Shown here: one piece after another, positions 36,253 to 44,288 of the stretch | Layout: each line of letters opens with the position of its first letter | Numbering within the stretch: position 1 is the first letter of the stretch | DNA from: Tabrizicola thermarum | GTDB taxonomy: Bacteria > Pseudomonadota > Alphaproteobacteria > Rhodobacterales > Rhodobacteraceae | DNA: 64,000 nucleotides | Direction: 5' to 3' | Assembly (NCBI RefSeq): GCF_003574395.1 | Contig: NZ_QMJY01000010.1 | Coordinates: 1 to 64,000 of the forward strand | Notes under the pieces: model-generated | Database searches by the model: none | What the model was told of the DNA's origin: nothing | The model's input: the letters and a program-made list of their open reading frames with translations, nothing else | Program-made: the position numbers and the translations under genes

Positions 36253-37638
36253 ATGTCCCCCACACCGTCCCTTGACGCCGTGCTTCAACGCATCGACGAC
36301 ACCCTGCCGCAGTCGCTGGACCGGCTGATGGACCTGCTGCGCATCCCCTCGATCTCGACCGACCCCGCCTACAAGGCCGATTGCGCCCGCGCGGCCGAGC
36401 TGATCGCCGCCGACCTTGCCGCGCTGGGTTTCGACGCCCGCGCGGCCCAGACCCCGGGCCATCCGATGGTCGTGGCCCATGGCGGAGAGGGCGCGCGCCA
36501 TCTTCTGTTCTACGGCCACTACGATGTGCAACCCGTTGATCCGCTAGACCTCTGGGACCGTCCCCCCTTCGACCCCGAAGTGCAGGACACCCCCAGGGGC
36601 AAGGTGATCCGCGCCCGGGGGGCATCCGACGACAAGGGCCAGCTCATGACTTTCATCGAGGCCTGCCGAGCCTGGAAGGACGTCCACGGCACCCTGCCCG
36701 GCAAGCTCACGATCTTCCTCGAGGGCGAGGAGGAGTCGGGGTCCCCCTCGCTGATCCCCTTCCTTGAAGCGCACCGGGACGAACTGTCCTGCGACCTCGC
36801 GCTGATCTGCGACACCGGGCTGTTCGAGGGCGCGACGCCAGCGATCACCACCATGCTGCGCGGGCTTTGCAAGGCGGAATTCACCATCCGCGCCGCCAGC
36901 CGCGACCTGCATTCCGGCATGTATGGCGGGCTGGCGCAGAACCCCTTGCACCTCATGGCGCGCCTTCTGGCCGGTCTGCACGACGCGCAGGGCCGCGTGC
37001 AGGTGCCGGGTTTCTATGACGACGTGGACGAATTGCCCGACACGCTACGCCAGCAATGGCAGGCGCTGGCCTTCGACCATGCCCGCTATCTTGGCGACGT
37101 GGGCCTCTCGGTCCCCGCGGGCGAACAGGACCGCACGCCTCTGGAGAAGATCTGGTCGCGCCCGACCGCCGAGGTGAACGGCATGTGGGGCGGCTACACC
37201 GGCGCCGGCTTCAAGACCGTGCTTCCGTCCGAGGCGCATGCGAAGGTCTCGTTCCGCCTCGTCTCGCGCCAGGACCCGGAGAAGATCATCACCTCCTTCA
37301 AACGCTGGGCCGAGGCGCAGATGCCCGCCGACTGCACGATCCACTGGCACGGCGGCAGCGACGGCGCCCCGGCTTCGGTGATGGAGATCTCCGACCCCGC
37401 CTTCGAGGCCGCCCGGCAGGCGCTGACCGAGGAATGGGGCCGCCCCGCCGCCTTCGTGGGGGCCGGAGGCTCGATCCCGGTGGCGGGATACTTCAAGTCG
37501 ATCCTCGGGATGGACGCGATGCTGATCGGCTTCGGCCGCGACGACGACCAGATCCATTCCCCGAACGAGAAATACGACCTGGAGTCGTTCCACAAGGGCA
37601 TCCGCTCCTGGGCGCGCATTCTGGCGCGCATCGCGTGA
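36253..37638 (+). CDS. M20 family metallopeptidase (dipeptidase-like), 461 aa
   Basis: The zinc-site motifs of the M20 family appear in order: LLFYGHYDVQPVDP (His and Asp), ARGASDDKGQLM (bridging Asp), FLEGEEESGSPS (catalytic Glu and ligand Glu), LICDTGLFEGATP (Asp) and the late DQIHSPNEKYDLESF (His). A lid/dimerisation domain lies between about residues 190 and 340. Family members of this ArgE/DapE-CNDP subgroup split dipeptides or acylated amino acids in the cytoplasm. The ATG at 36253 begins MSPTPSLDAVLQRID; the longer frame upstream reads into the hemA promoter and is rejected. A GNAT gene follows after 13 bases, probably cotranscribed. Confidence 0.92.
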   Translation: MSPTPSLDAVLQRIDDTLPQSLDRLMDLLRIPSISTDPAYKADCARAAELIAADLAALGFDARAAQTPGHPMVVAHGGEGARHLLFYGHYDVQPVDPLDLWDRPPFDPEVQDTPRGKVIRARGASDDKGQLMTFIEACRAWKDVHGTLPGKLTIFLEGEEESGSPSLIPFLEAHRDELSCDLALICDTGLFEGATPAITTMLRGLCKAEFTIRAASRDLHSGMYGGLAQNPLHLMARLLAGLHDAQGRVQVPGFYDDVDELPDTLRQQWQALAFDHARYLGDVGLSVPAGEQDRTPLEKIWSRPTAEVNGMWGGYTGAGFKTVLPSEAHAKVSFRLVSRQDPEKIITSFKRWAEAQMPADCTIHWHGGSDGAPASVMEISDPAFEAARQALTEEWGRPAAFVGAGGSIPVAGYFKSILGMDAMLIGFGRDDDQIHSPNEKYDLESFHKGIRSWARILARIA

Positions 37639-37651
37639 CGGGCTTCGCAAG

Positions 37652-38092
37652 ATGCTTGAACTGCGCAATGCAACCCACTCGGACGAAACGGATTTCCTGC
37701 GGCTGTGGCAGGGCTTCTGCGACGGCTACGGCATCGCTCTGCCCGCCGAAGTCACCGCCTTCACCTGGACCCGCCTGATGGACCCCGCCTGCCCGATGAC
37801 CGCCCGTCTGGCCGTGCTGGACGGGGTGCCGCAGGGCTTTGCGATCCACCAGCATCACCCCTCGACCTGGGTGATGGGCGATGACGGCTATCTGGAGGAC
37901 CTTTTCGTCGCCCCCGAAGCCCGCGGCCAGGGCCTGGGCCGCGCGCTGATCGAGGACCTGATCGCCATCGCCCGCGCGAACGGCTGGCGGCGGCTCTATT
38001 GGCTGACCGAGATCACCAACACCACCGCCCGCCGCCTGTATGACCAGTTCTGCGACAACGACGGCCACATCCGCTATCGCATGACGCTGTAG
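37652..38092 (+). CDS. GNAT family N-acetyltransferase, 146 aa
   Basis: A single GNAT domain covers the protein. The beta4-strand is GYLEDLFVAPEARGQGLGRA, with the acetyl-CoA-binding motif A (R/Q-x-x-G-x-G/A) as RGQGLG. LIEDLIAIARANGWRRLYWL is the following helix-strand pair, and NTTARRLYDQFC is motif B. The acceptor is unknown. The start 13 bases after the M20 peptidase stop suggests a two-gene unit, perhaps acting on amino acids or peptides released by the peptidase, which is speculative. Confidence 0.9.
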   Translation: MLELRNATHSDETDFLRLWQGFCDGYGIALPAEVTAFTWTRLMDPACPMTARLAVLDGVPQGFAIHQHHPSTWVMGDDGYLEDLFVAPEARGQGLGRALIEDLIAIARANGWRRLYWLTEITNTTARRLYDQFCDNDGHIRYRMTL

Positions 38093-38114
38093 GTCGGGGC
38101 TTGCCCCGACTCCG

Positions 38115-38336
38115 CTACCCCCGCGCCACCGCCATCCGCGCCAGCTTGGCCAGCAGCAGGACCCAGGGCGCGCCGTGCATCGCCAGATCGAAGATGTCCA
38201 CCGGCTTCACCAGTTGCCCGGCGACCAGCATCTTCAGCTTTTCCCAGATATGCGGCTCGGGGAAGAACGGCGCCAGGCCCAGCGTCAGCGCGGCGATCAC
38301 CAGAACCGACAGGGGCAGATTGTCCAGAAAGTGCAT
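38115..38336 (-). CDS. Small membrane protein of unknown function, 73 aa
   Basis: The product has two hydrophobic stretches: residues about 6-25 (LPLSVLVIAALTLGLAPFF) and about 50-70 (DLAMHGAPWVLLLAKLARMA). Between them is the conserved-looking PEPHIWEKLKMLVAGQLVKP. Similar 70-75-residue proteins occur in related genomes and are sometimes labelled as RND-transporter-like, a name not supported by any visible domain. The gene is convergent with the GNAT gene (22 bases) and lies 80 bases after the next minus-strand gene. Confidence 0.7.
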   Translation of the reverse strand: MHFLDNLPLSVLVIAALTLGLAPFFPEPHIWEKLKMLVAGQLVKPVDIFDLAMHGAPWVLLLAKLARMAVARG

Positions 38337-38416
38337 CCGTCAGCTCCGGTCGAACGTCACGCGCAGGCTTGATCCACCCCGCGGGCAAGGTCAAGCCTTG
38401 CCGATGCCGCAGGCGA

Positions 38417-38773
38417 TCACGGGCAGCGGCTCCAGACCACCGAGGTCCCGTCGGGATAGTCGAACCGCAGCGTCGTTCCGTCCGCGGACAGGGTCAGGAT
38501 TGCCGAATCCTCCCAGTCACCACCGCCGCCCTGGTTCAGCATCGTCGCCTCGACGCGGTTCGGCTCGCCGGGAAACTCGACAAGATCGGTGACGGTGATG
38601 GCGAACTCGCTGCCGGTCATGACCCCCGCCTCGACCGAAATGGCCGAGAAGCCGGTGCAGGCCATCCCTTCGGGCGCGTAAAGCCCGTCGAAGCCCGGCG
38701 GCAGCAGGATGCCTTCGGCGCACAAGGGGCTGGCAGCAAGCAGGAGGAGGACAACAAGGGCTGGTCGGGTCAT
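38417..38773 (-). CDS. Secreted hypothetical protein, 118 aa
   Basis: A signal peptide is clear (residues 1-19, LVVLLLLAASPLCA). The mature part of about 99 residues is rich in beta-prone segments and has two Cys (ACTGF and the C-terminal WSRCP) that could pair. Sequence such as AISVEAGVMTGSEFAITVTD and AILTLSADGTTLRFDYPDGT suggests a small beta-sandwich. No family recognised. It is transcribed alone between tRNA-Asp and the small membrane protein gene. Confidence 0.72.
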   Translation of the reverse strand: MTRPALVVLLLLAASPLCAEGILLPPGFDGLYAPEGMACTGFSAISVEAGVMTGSEFAITVTDLVEFPGEPNRVEATMLNQGGGGDWEDSAILTLSADGTTLRFDYPDGTSVVWSRCP

Positions 38774-38860
38774 GCGGGTCTCCTGGTCTGATGGGCCGAC
38801 CGATATCCCGGGGCCGCCTGTCTGGCGAGGCCGGGAAACATGACCTTTGGAAGGGGAAAC

Positions 38861-38937
38861 TGGCGCGGTGGACGGGGCTCGAACCCGCGACCCCCGGCGT
38901 GACAGGCCGGTACTCTAACCAACTGAGCTACCACCGC
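38861..38937 (-). tRNA. tRNA-Asp (anticodon GTC), copy 1
   Basis: Read on the minus strand, the 77-nt gene has acceptor arms GCGGTGG / CCACCGC and a D-arm in GTAGCTCAGTTGGTTAGAGT. The anticodon stem is CCGGC / GCCGG with loop CTGTCAC (anticodon GTC), the T-arm is GCGGGTTCGAGCCCCGT, and CCA is encoded. It is identical to the copy at 39195-39271. As a GUN anticodon it is a substrate of the queuosine pathway (queA in this window). Confidence 0.97.
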
Positions 38938-38950
38938 GCGCTGAGGGGCC

Positions 38951-38978
38951 AGATAAGGGGTTGGTCGGGGGGCGTCAA
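38951..38978 (-). promoter_or_regulatory. Promoter of tRNA-Asp copy 1
   Basis: On the minus strand, TTGACG (38978-38973) and TTATCT (38956-38951) are 16 bases apart and end 13 bases before the tRNA 5' end. The second tRNA-Asp copy has the same arrangement. Confidence 0.65.
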
Positions 38979-39194
38979 GCGGGAAAAGCGGCGGGGGCCG
39001 GTGCGCCCCCGCATTCCCGCGCAGGGGCGGTGCGTCCGGCGCGGGGCGCCCCGACCTTGCCCGTGCGATCGCGGCGGAAATGCCCCGGATCCGGTCAGCC
39101 GAAGCCACATGTCCGCGGGCAGGATGTTGATTTCCTTGTGTCAAAGCGGCTGCCCACGCGCGGGCACCTTGCCAGGCTTGTTTGGGGGAAATGC

Positions 39195-39271
39195 TGGCGC
39201 GGTGGACGGGGCTCGAACCCGCGACCCCCGGCGTGACAGGCCGGTACTCTAACCAACTGAGCTACCACCGC
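39195..39271 (-). tRNA. tRNA-Asp (anticodon GTC), copy 2
   Basis: Same 77-nt sequence as copy 1, including the encoded CCA, anticodon GTC and all arms. The two genes are 257 bases apart in the same direction. The spacer between them shows no gene and is not a duplicate of other flanks, apart from the promoter elements and a few adjoining bases. Confidence 0.97.
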
Positions 39272-39284
39272 GCGCTGCGGGGCG

Positions 39285-39312
39285 GGATAGACGGTCTGCC
39301 GAGGGGCGTCAA
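39285..39312 (-). promoter_or_regulatory. Promoter of tRNA-Asp copy 2
   Basis: On the minus strand, TTGACG (39312-39307) and CTATCC (39290-39285) are 16 bases apart and end 13 bases before the tRNA 5' end, the same geometry as copy 1. Confidence 0.65.
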
Positions 39313-39320
39313 TGGGGAGT

Positions 39321-40256
39321 TTATCGGTCCGGGGCCGGGATGAACTCGGCATCGTCGCCGGGGGGGAGGGAGAAGCGGCCGTGCATCCAGTCGCCCGCCC
39401 GCCAGGCTTCCTTGGCGGCGTCGATCTTCTCGCGGGAGGAGGCGACGAAGTTCCACCAGATGAAGCGGGGACCGTCCATCGTGGCTCCGCCCAGCAGCAT
39501 CACCCGCGCGCCCTGCGGGCCGGCCTGGACCGAGACCCTGTCGCCGGGGCGGAAGACGAGCATCCGGCCCGCCTCGAAGGTCTGCCCGGCGCAGGTGATC
39601 TCACCTTGCAGGACATAGACCCCCCGGTCCTCGTGGTCGTCGGGGAGCGGGATCGAGGCGCCGGGCCGGAGGATGGCGTCGGCGTAGAAGACCTCGGAGG
39701 GCATGTCGAGGCCGACCCGCGCGCCCCAGGCCCGGCCGAGGATCAGGCGAACCTGTTTGCCCTCGCCTTCCAGTTCCGGCAGCTGGGCCTTCCCGACATG
39801 GACGAACCCGGCCGGGTCCTCCTCGCGGTCCTTCGGCAGGGCGAGCCAGGTCTGGAGGCCGAACATCGAGAGGGGGGCCTGACGGGCCGCGCCGTCGGTC
39901 CGTTCGGAGTGGGTGATCCCCTGCCCGGCCAGCATCCAGTTGACCGCTCCCGGTTCGATCCAGGCGTCGGTGCCCAGGGAATCGCGGTGGTGGAGGCGGC
40001 CTTTCATCAGGTAGGTGACCGTCCCGAGCCCGATATGGGGGTGAGGGCGGACGTCGATGCCCTGCCCGGTCAGGAACTCGGCCGGGCCCATCTGGTCGAA
40101 GAAGATGAAGGGGCCGACCATCTGCCGCTGGGCGGAGGGAAGGGCGCGGCGGACCTCGAAGCCGCCGAGGTCGCGGGCGCGGGGGACGATCACGGTCTCG
40201 ATCTGGTCGACCTGGGTGCCGATCGGGATCGAGGGGTCGAGAAGCGGGTTCCACAT
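39321..40256 (-). CDS. Pirin family protein, 311 aa
   Basis: A bicupin of the pirin family. The N-terminal cupin has the metal-site motif RPHPHIGLGTVTYLMKG and HRDSLGTDAWIEPGAVNWM with AGQGITHSERTD, giving the three His and one Glu of the pirin iron site. The C-terminal cupin contains FRPGDRVSVQAGPQGARVML. The tail SREKIDAAKEAWRAGDW is typical. Bacterial pirins are quercetin dioxygenase-like or redox-sensing proteins; this one has all metal ligands. The ATG at 40256 follows AAGGAG; the longer frame upstream lacks homology. Confidence 0.93.
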   Translation of the reverse strand: MWNPLLDPSIPIGTQVDQIETVIVPRARDLGGFEVRRALPSAQRQMVGPFIFFDQMGPAEFLTGQGIDVRPHPHIGLGTVTYLMKGRLHHRDSLGTDAWIEPGAVNWMLAGQGITHSERTDGAARQAPLSMFGLQTWLALPKDREEDPAGFVHVGKAQLPELEGEGKQVRLILGRAWGARVGLDMPSEVFYADAILRPGASIPLPDDHEDRGVYVLQGEITCAGQTFEAGRMLVFRPGDRVSVQAGPQGARVMLLGGATMDGPRFIWWNFVASSREKIDAAKEAWRAGDWMHGRFSLPPGDDAEFIPAPDR

Positions 40257-40588
40257 GGGGCGTCTCCTTTGGAAGGGAAGGTAGACCCGAGGGGGCGGAA
40301 TTTCATCCCGATCAAGGCGCGCGGGGGCTGTGCGGGGGTGAACAGGCGGGTGCGCCGCGCGCGGCGGCTTTTTCGGGACCAAGGAAATCAATGGGTTGCG
40401 TGCGGGCATTTACGTTTGGTTAGGGCTTCTCTCGGGGCCGCTCGTCGGGGACTTCGTTCCTCCTCGCGGGGGAGGAGATCGCGCGTGGCGCTCCGACGAG
40501 AAGCCGAAGGCGCAGGAGAAGGCTCACGCGAGGCTTGAATTGTACGAACGGATAATATCGGATGGAGGCAGAGAATCGGAGGGGCCTC
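40257..40588. other. 332-base non-coding gap with divergent promoters
   Basis: No gene is seen between pirin and the CocE-type hydrolase. It must hold both promoters. A -10-like TAATAT lies at 40552-40557, too close to an ATG at 40562 for a normal leader, which favours the GTG start at 40589 for the hydrolase. A nested inverted repeat occupies 40424-40505. Confidence 0.5.
40424..40505. repeat. Nested inverted repeat, possible structured element
   Basis: Three stems are nested: GGCTTCT (40424-40430) with AGAAGCC (40499-40505), CGTCGG (40443-40448) with CCGACG (40493-40498), and CTCCTC (40460-40465) with GAGGAG (40472-40477). The 3' arms of the two outer stems abut directly. A single RNA or cruciform of about 80 bases could form. 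Its position upstream of the likely CocE promoter leaves its role open. Confidence 0.45.
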
Positions 40589-42577
40589 GTGACGATCCGC
40601 AGCAGTCTTCCCGAAACGGTCACCGAGATCGAGGACCTGGCCATCCCGATGCCCGATGGCACCCGCCTGTCGGCGCGGGTCTGGATGCCGCAGAGCGCCA
40701 AGGCGAAACCCGTCCCGGCAGTGCTGGAATACATCCCCTACCGCAAGCGTGACGGGACCCTGCCCCGGGATGAGCTGATGCACCCTTATGTCGCGGGTCA
40801 TGGCTATGCCTGTATCCGGGTGGACATCCGGGGCAACGGCGACAGCGACGGGCTGATGGAGGACGAATACTCGGCGCAGGAGTTGCAGGACGCCTGCGAT
40901 GTGATCGGCTGGCTGGCCAGGCAGGACTGGTGCAGCGGTGCGGTGGGAATGATGGGAAAGAGCTGGGGCGGGTTCAACTGCCTGCAGACGGCCTTCCTGC
41001 AACCGCCCGCGCTGAAGGCCGTGATCAGCGTCTATTCCACCACCGACCGCTTTGCCGATGACATCCACTTCAAGGGCGGCGCGCTGCTGGGCGAGAATTT
41101 CGGCTGGGGCTCGGTCATGCTGTCCTACTCCTCGCGTCCGGCCGATCCGTTGCTGCGGAACGGCTGGCGCGAAGACTGGCTGATGCGGCTTGTCGCAGAG
41201 CCCTTCCTTGCCCCGCGCTGGGCGGCGCACCAGACGCGGGACGCCTACTGGAAGCACGGCTCGATCTGCGAGGACTGGGACCGGGTGACGGTGCCGATCC
41301 TGTCCATCGGCGGCTGGAACGACAATTACATGAATACGGTCGTCAAGCTGCTGGAAGGCGCAAAGGGCCCGGTGAAGGGGATCATCGGCCCCTGGGTGCA
41401 CCAGTATCCGCATACGGCGGTGCCGGGGCCGCGGATCGGGTTTCTGCAACTGGCGATCCGCTGGTGGGACCGCTGGCTGAAGGGGATCCCGAATGGCGCA
41501 GAGGATGACCCTGCCCTGCGCGCCTACATGCTGCATTCCGCGCCCCCGGACCCGAGTGCTGCCCATCGGGACGGCCACTGGATCGCCGAGGCGGAATGGC
41601 CTTCGCGCCGCGTCAGTCGCCGGGTCTTGCCGGTGTCGGATGCGGGGCTGGGGGTGGCGGGGCCGCTGTCCTCCCGGGTCTGCACGCCGCAGCATCTGGG
41701 GATGGCGGCGGGCGAGTTCTTTCCGATGGGGCTGAATGCGGAAATGGCGGGCGACCAGCGGGCGGATGACGCGCTGTCGGTCTGTTTTGATGGCGCGACG
41801 TTGGCGGAACCGCTGGAGCTGCTGGGGGCGGCGCGGCTGACGCTGCGGCTGGCCTCGGACAAGCCTCTGGCCTTTGTCGTGGCCCGGCTGTGCGATGTGG
41901 CGCCGGACGGGTCCTCCACCAGGATCGCGCATGGCATCCTGAATCTCTGCCACCGCCACAGCGCGGAAAGCCCGCAGCCGATGCGTCCCGGCGTGGCGGA
42001 GGATGTGGTCGTGGTGCTGGACCAGATGGGCTATCGGCTGGCGGCGGGGCACCGGCTGCGGCTGGCCCTGTCCACGACCTACTGGCCCTTCGTCTGGCCC
42101 AGCCCCGAGGCGGCGGTGCTGACCCTCATGCAGGCGAGCCTGGATCTGCCGGTGCATCGGGGGACGGCTGCGGAATGGGAGCCTTTGCCCGCCGAGACCG
42201 CGCCGCCCTGGGCGCACCGGGTGCTGCGCGAGGGGAAATCCAGCCGCCGGATCGAGAGCGACCTGATCGCGGGGACCCATGCGCTGGTCGTCGAGGACGA
42301 TACGGGCGACACGGAGAACCTGGGCCACGGCCTGGTCACGGGCGAGACGACGACCGAGCGCTGGGAGATCGGCGCCGATCCCCTGTCGGCCCGGGCCGCG
42401 ATCACCTGGGAGCAGCGGCTGTCGCGCGGCGACTGGCGGGTGCGGACGCGGGCGGAGACGATGATGACGGCTTCGGCCACGCATTTTCGGATGCAGGCGA
42501 CGCTGACCGCCTGGGAGGGCGATCAGGTCGTTTTCCGGCGCGACTGGGATGAGGCGGTCGCACGAGACTTTGTGTGA
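40589..42577 (+). CDS. CocE/NonD family serine hydrolase (X-Pro dipeptidyl-peptidase type), 662 aa
   Basis: An alpha/beta-hydrolase domain is followed by a C-terminal jelly-roll domain (about 390-650, X-Pro_dipept_C). The nucleophile Ser sits in GMMGKSWGGFN, the catalytic Asp region in SIGGWNDNYMN, and the His in GPWVHQYPHTA. Family members hydrolyse esters (cocaine esterase), glutaryl-amides or X-Pro peptides. No signal peptide is visible, so it is cytoplasmic. GTG 40589 is preferred: CGGAGG lies at ideal spacing, whereas an in-frame ATG at 40562 has none. It precedes the peptide-type ABC transporter genes by 102 bases and may process what they import. Confidence 0.87.
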   Translation: MTIRSSLPETVTEIEDLAIPMPDGTRLSARVWMPQSAKAKPVPAVLEYIPYRKRDGTLPRDELMHPYVAGHGYACIRVDIRGNGDSDGLMEDEYSAQELQDACDVIGWLARQDWCSGAVGMMGKSWGGFNCLQTAFLQPPALKAVISVYSTTDRFADDIHFKGGALLGENFGWGSVMLSYSSRPADPLLRNGWREDWLMRLVAEPFLAPRWAAHQTRDAYWKHGSICEDWDRVTVPILSIGGWNDNYMNTVVKLLEGAKGPVKGIIGPWVHQYPHTAVPGPRIGFLQLAIRWWDRWLKGIPNGAEDDPALRAYMLHSAPPDPSAAHRDGHWIAEAEWPSRRVSRRVLPVSDAGLGVAGPLSSRVCTPQHLGMAAGEFFPMGLNAEMAGDQRADDALSVCFDGATLAEPLELLGAARLTLRLASDKPLAFVVARLCDVAPDGSSTRIAHGILNLCHRHSAESPQPMRPGVAEDVVVVLDQMGYRLAAGHRLRLALSTTYWPFVWPSPEAAVLTLMQASLDLPVHRGTAAEWEPLPAETAPPWAHRVLREGKSSRRIESDLIAGTHALVVEDDTGDTENLGHGLVTGETTTERWEIGADPLSARAAITWEQRLSRGDWRVRTRAETMMTASATHFRMQATLTAWEGDQVVFRRDWDEAVARDFV

Positions 42578-42679
42578 GCCGGGGCAAGAAAAGGTTTGTC
42601 GCACGGCGCGGTTCGCGGTTTATTGATTCTCAAGTCAACAAAAGACTCCCCGCAACGGGGGCCAAACAGGGAGACGACA

Positions 42680-44278
42680 ATGGACGACAAGCACAGACAG
42701 CTTGACTGGATGGTGGCGCAGGCGCAGGCCGGGCGGATGACGCGGCGCGAGTTCGTCGGACGGACGACGGCGCTGGGTGTGTCGGCGGGGCTGGCCTCGG
42801 CGCTGTTCGGCAAGGCGGCCCGGGCGGAGGAGCCGAAAAAGGGCGGTGTGATCCGCCTGGGGATGCAGGGCGGGGAATCGACGAACAGCCTGGACCCGGC
42901 GCTGGCGGCGTCCGAGGTGCCCTATCAGGTCAACATGACCTGGGGCGAGATGCTGTGCGACGTGAAGCCGGACGGCACCATCGACCCCCGGATCGCCGAA
43001 GAGATCTCGTCCAGCCCGGATGCGAAGGAATGGAAGTTCAAGATCCAGAAGGGCGTGGAGTATCACAACGGCGCCACGGTCACGGCCGAGGACGTGGTGG
43101 CGACGCTGAAACGGCACACCGACGAGAAGTCGCAGTCGGGGGCCCTGGGCATCGTGCAGGGCATCGCGGACATGAAGGCGGAGGGTGACATGGTCACGCT
43201 GACGCTGACTGCGGCCAACGCCGACCTGCCCTTCCTGATGGCGGACTATCACCTGATGATCCAGCCGGGCGGCGGCGTGGACAATCCGGCCGCCGGGATC
43301 GGCGCGGGGCCCTATGCGGTGGTGGTGAACGAGCCGGGCGTCCGGCACACCTTCAAGAAGCACGCGAACTATTTCGATTCCACCATCGGCCATGCCGACG
43401 AGGTCGAGATCCTGGTCATCAACGACAACACGGCGCGGACGGCGGCGTTGCAGTCGGGCCAGGTGCACATGATCAACCGGGTCGATCCGAAGATCGTGGA
43501 GCTGCTGAAGGGCGTGCCGGGCGTGCAGATCAAGGCCGTCGCGGGGCGCGGGCATTACGTCTTCATCATGCATTGCGACAAGGCGCCCTTCGACAACAAC
43601 GACCTGCGGATGGCGCTGAAATATGCGATCAACCGGCAGGAGATGGTTGACAAGATCCTCGGCGGGCTGGGCAGCCGGGGCAACGACTTCCCGATCAACG
43701 CGGCCTATCCCCTGTTCGAGGATAAGTTCGAGCAGCGCGAATACGATGCGGCCAAGGCGGCGGAGTATTACAAGAAGTCCGGCCACGACGGCAGCCCGAT
43801 CGTGCTGCGCACGGCTCCGGGCGCGTTTCCGGGGGCGGTCGATGCGGCCAACCTTTTCGCGGCATCCGCCAACGCGGCGGGCATCCCGCTGCAGGTGCAG
43901 CTGGAACCGGACGACGGCTACTGGTCGAACGTCTGGAACGTGCAGCCGTTCTGCGCCAGCTACTGGGGCGGGCGGCCGGTGCAGGACCAGATGTATTCCA
44001 CCGCCTATCTGTCCACGGCGGAATGGAACGACACCAAGTTCAGGAACGCGCGGTTCGACGAGCTGCTGCTGGCCGCGCGCGGCGAGCTGGACGAGGCCAA
44101 GCGCAAGGGCATGTATACGGAAATGGCGCAGATCCTGCGCGACGAGGGCGGGCTGATCCTGCCGATGTTCAACGACTTCGTCTCGGGCGTCAGCGACAAG
44201 ATCGGCGGCTGGGAGGACGACCCGAACGGCGAGCTGATGAACGGCCGCGCGCAGGTCCGCTGCTGGCTGAACGCCTGA
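42680..44278 (+). CDS. ABC transporter substrate-binding protein, family 5 (dipeptide/oligopeptide type), Tat-exported
   Basis: The 532-residue protein has a twin-arginine signal (MTRREFVGRTTALGVSAG, cleavage after KAARA near residue 49) and an SBP_bac_5 body. It starts KKGGVIRLGMQGGESTNSLD and contains EWKFKIQKGVEYHNGATVTA and MALKYAINRQEMVDKILGG. Such proteins capture di- or oligopeptides, nickel chelates, opines or glycosides for import. Tat export implies folding before secretion. The ribosome-binding site GGGAG precedes ATG 42680. The CCCCG/CGGGG inverted repeat in the upstream gap may weaken read-through from the CocE gene. Substrate is unknown. Confidence 0.93.
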   Translation: MDDKHRQLDWMVAQAQAGRMTRREFVGRTTALGVSAGLASALFGKAARAEEPKKGGVIRLGMQGGESTNSLDPALAASEVPYQVNMTWGEMLCDVKPDGTIDPRIAEEISSSPDAKEWKFKIQKGVEYHNGATVTAEDVVATLKRHTDEKSQSGALGIVQGIADMKAEGDMVTLTLTAANADLPFLMADYHLMIQPGGGVDNPAAGIGAGPYAVVVNEPGVRHTFKKHANYFDSTIGHADEVEILVINDNTARTAALQSGQVHMINRVDPKIVELLKGVPGVQIKAVAGRGHYVFIMHCDKAPFDNNDLRMALKYAINRQEMVDKILGGLGSRGNDFPINAAYPLFEDKFEQREYDAAKAAEYYKKSGHDGSPIVLRTAPGAFPGAVDAANLFAASANAAGIPLQVQLEPDDGYWSNVWNVQPFCASYWGGRPVQDQMYSTAYLSTAEWNDTKFRNARFDELLLAARGELDEAKRKGMYTEMAQILRDEGGLILPMFNDFVSGVSDKIGGWEDDPNGELMNGRAQVRCWLNA

Positions 44279-44288
44279 GGCCCGCGCG

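Noticed and set aside
39131-39149. TTGACA on the minus strand between the tRNA genes as promoter for copy 1
   Set aside because: No -10 element at the right distance, and a better promoter directly precedes copy 1.
42623-42638. TTGAT...GTCAA upstream of the binding-protein gene, looking like an FNR box
   Set aside because: The half-sites are 6 bases apart, not 4, so it does not match the FNR spacing.
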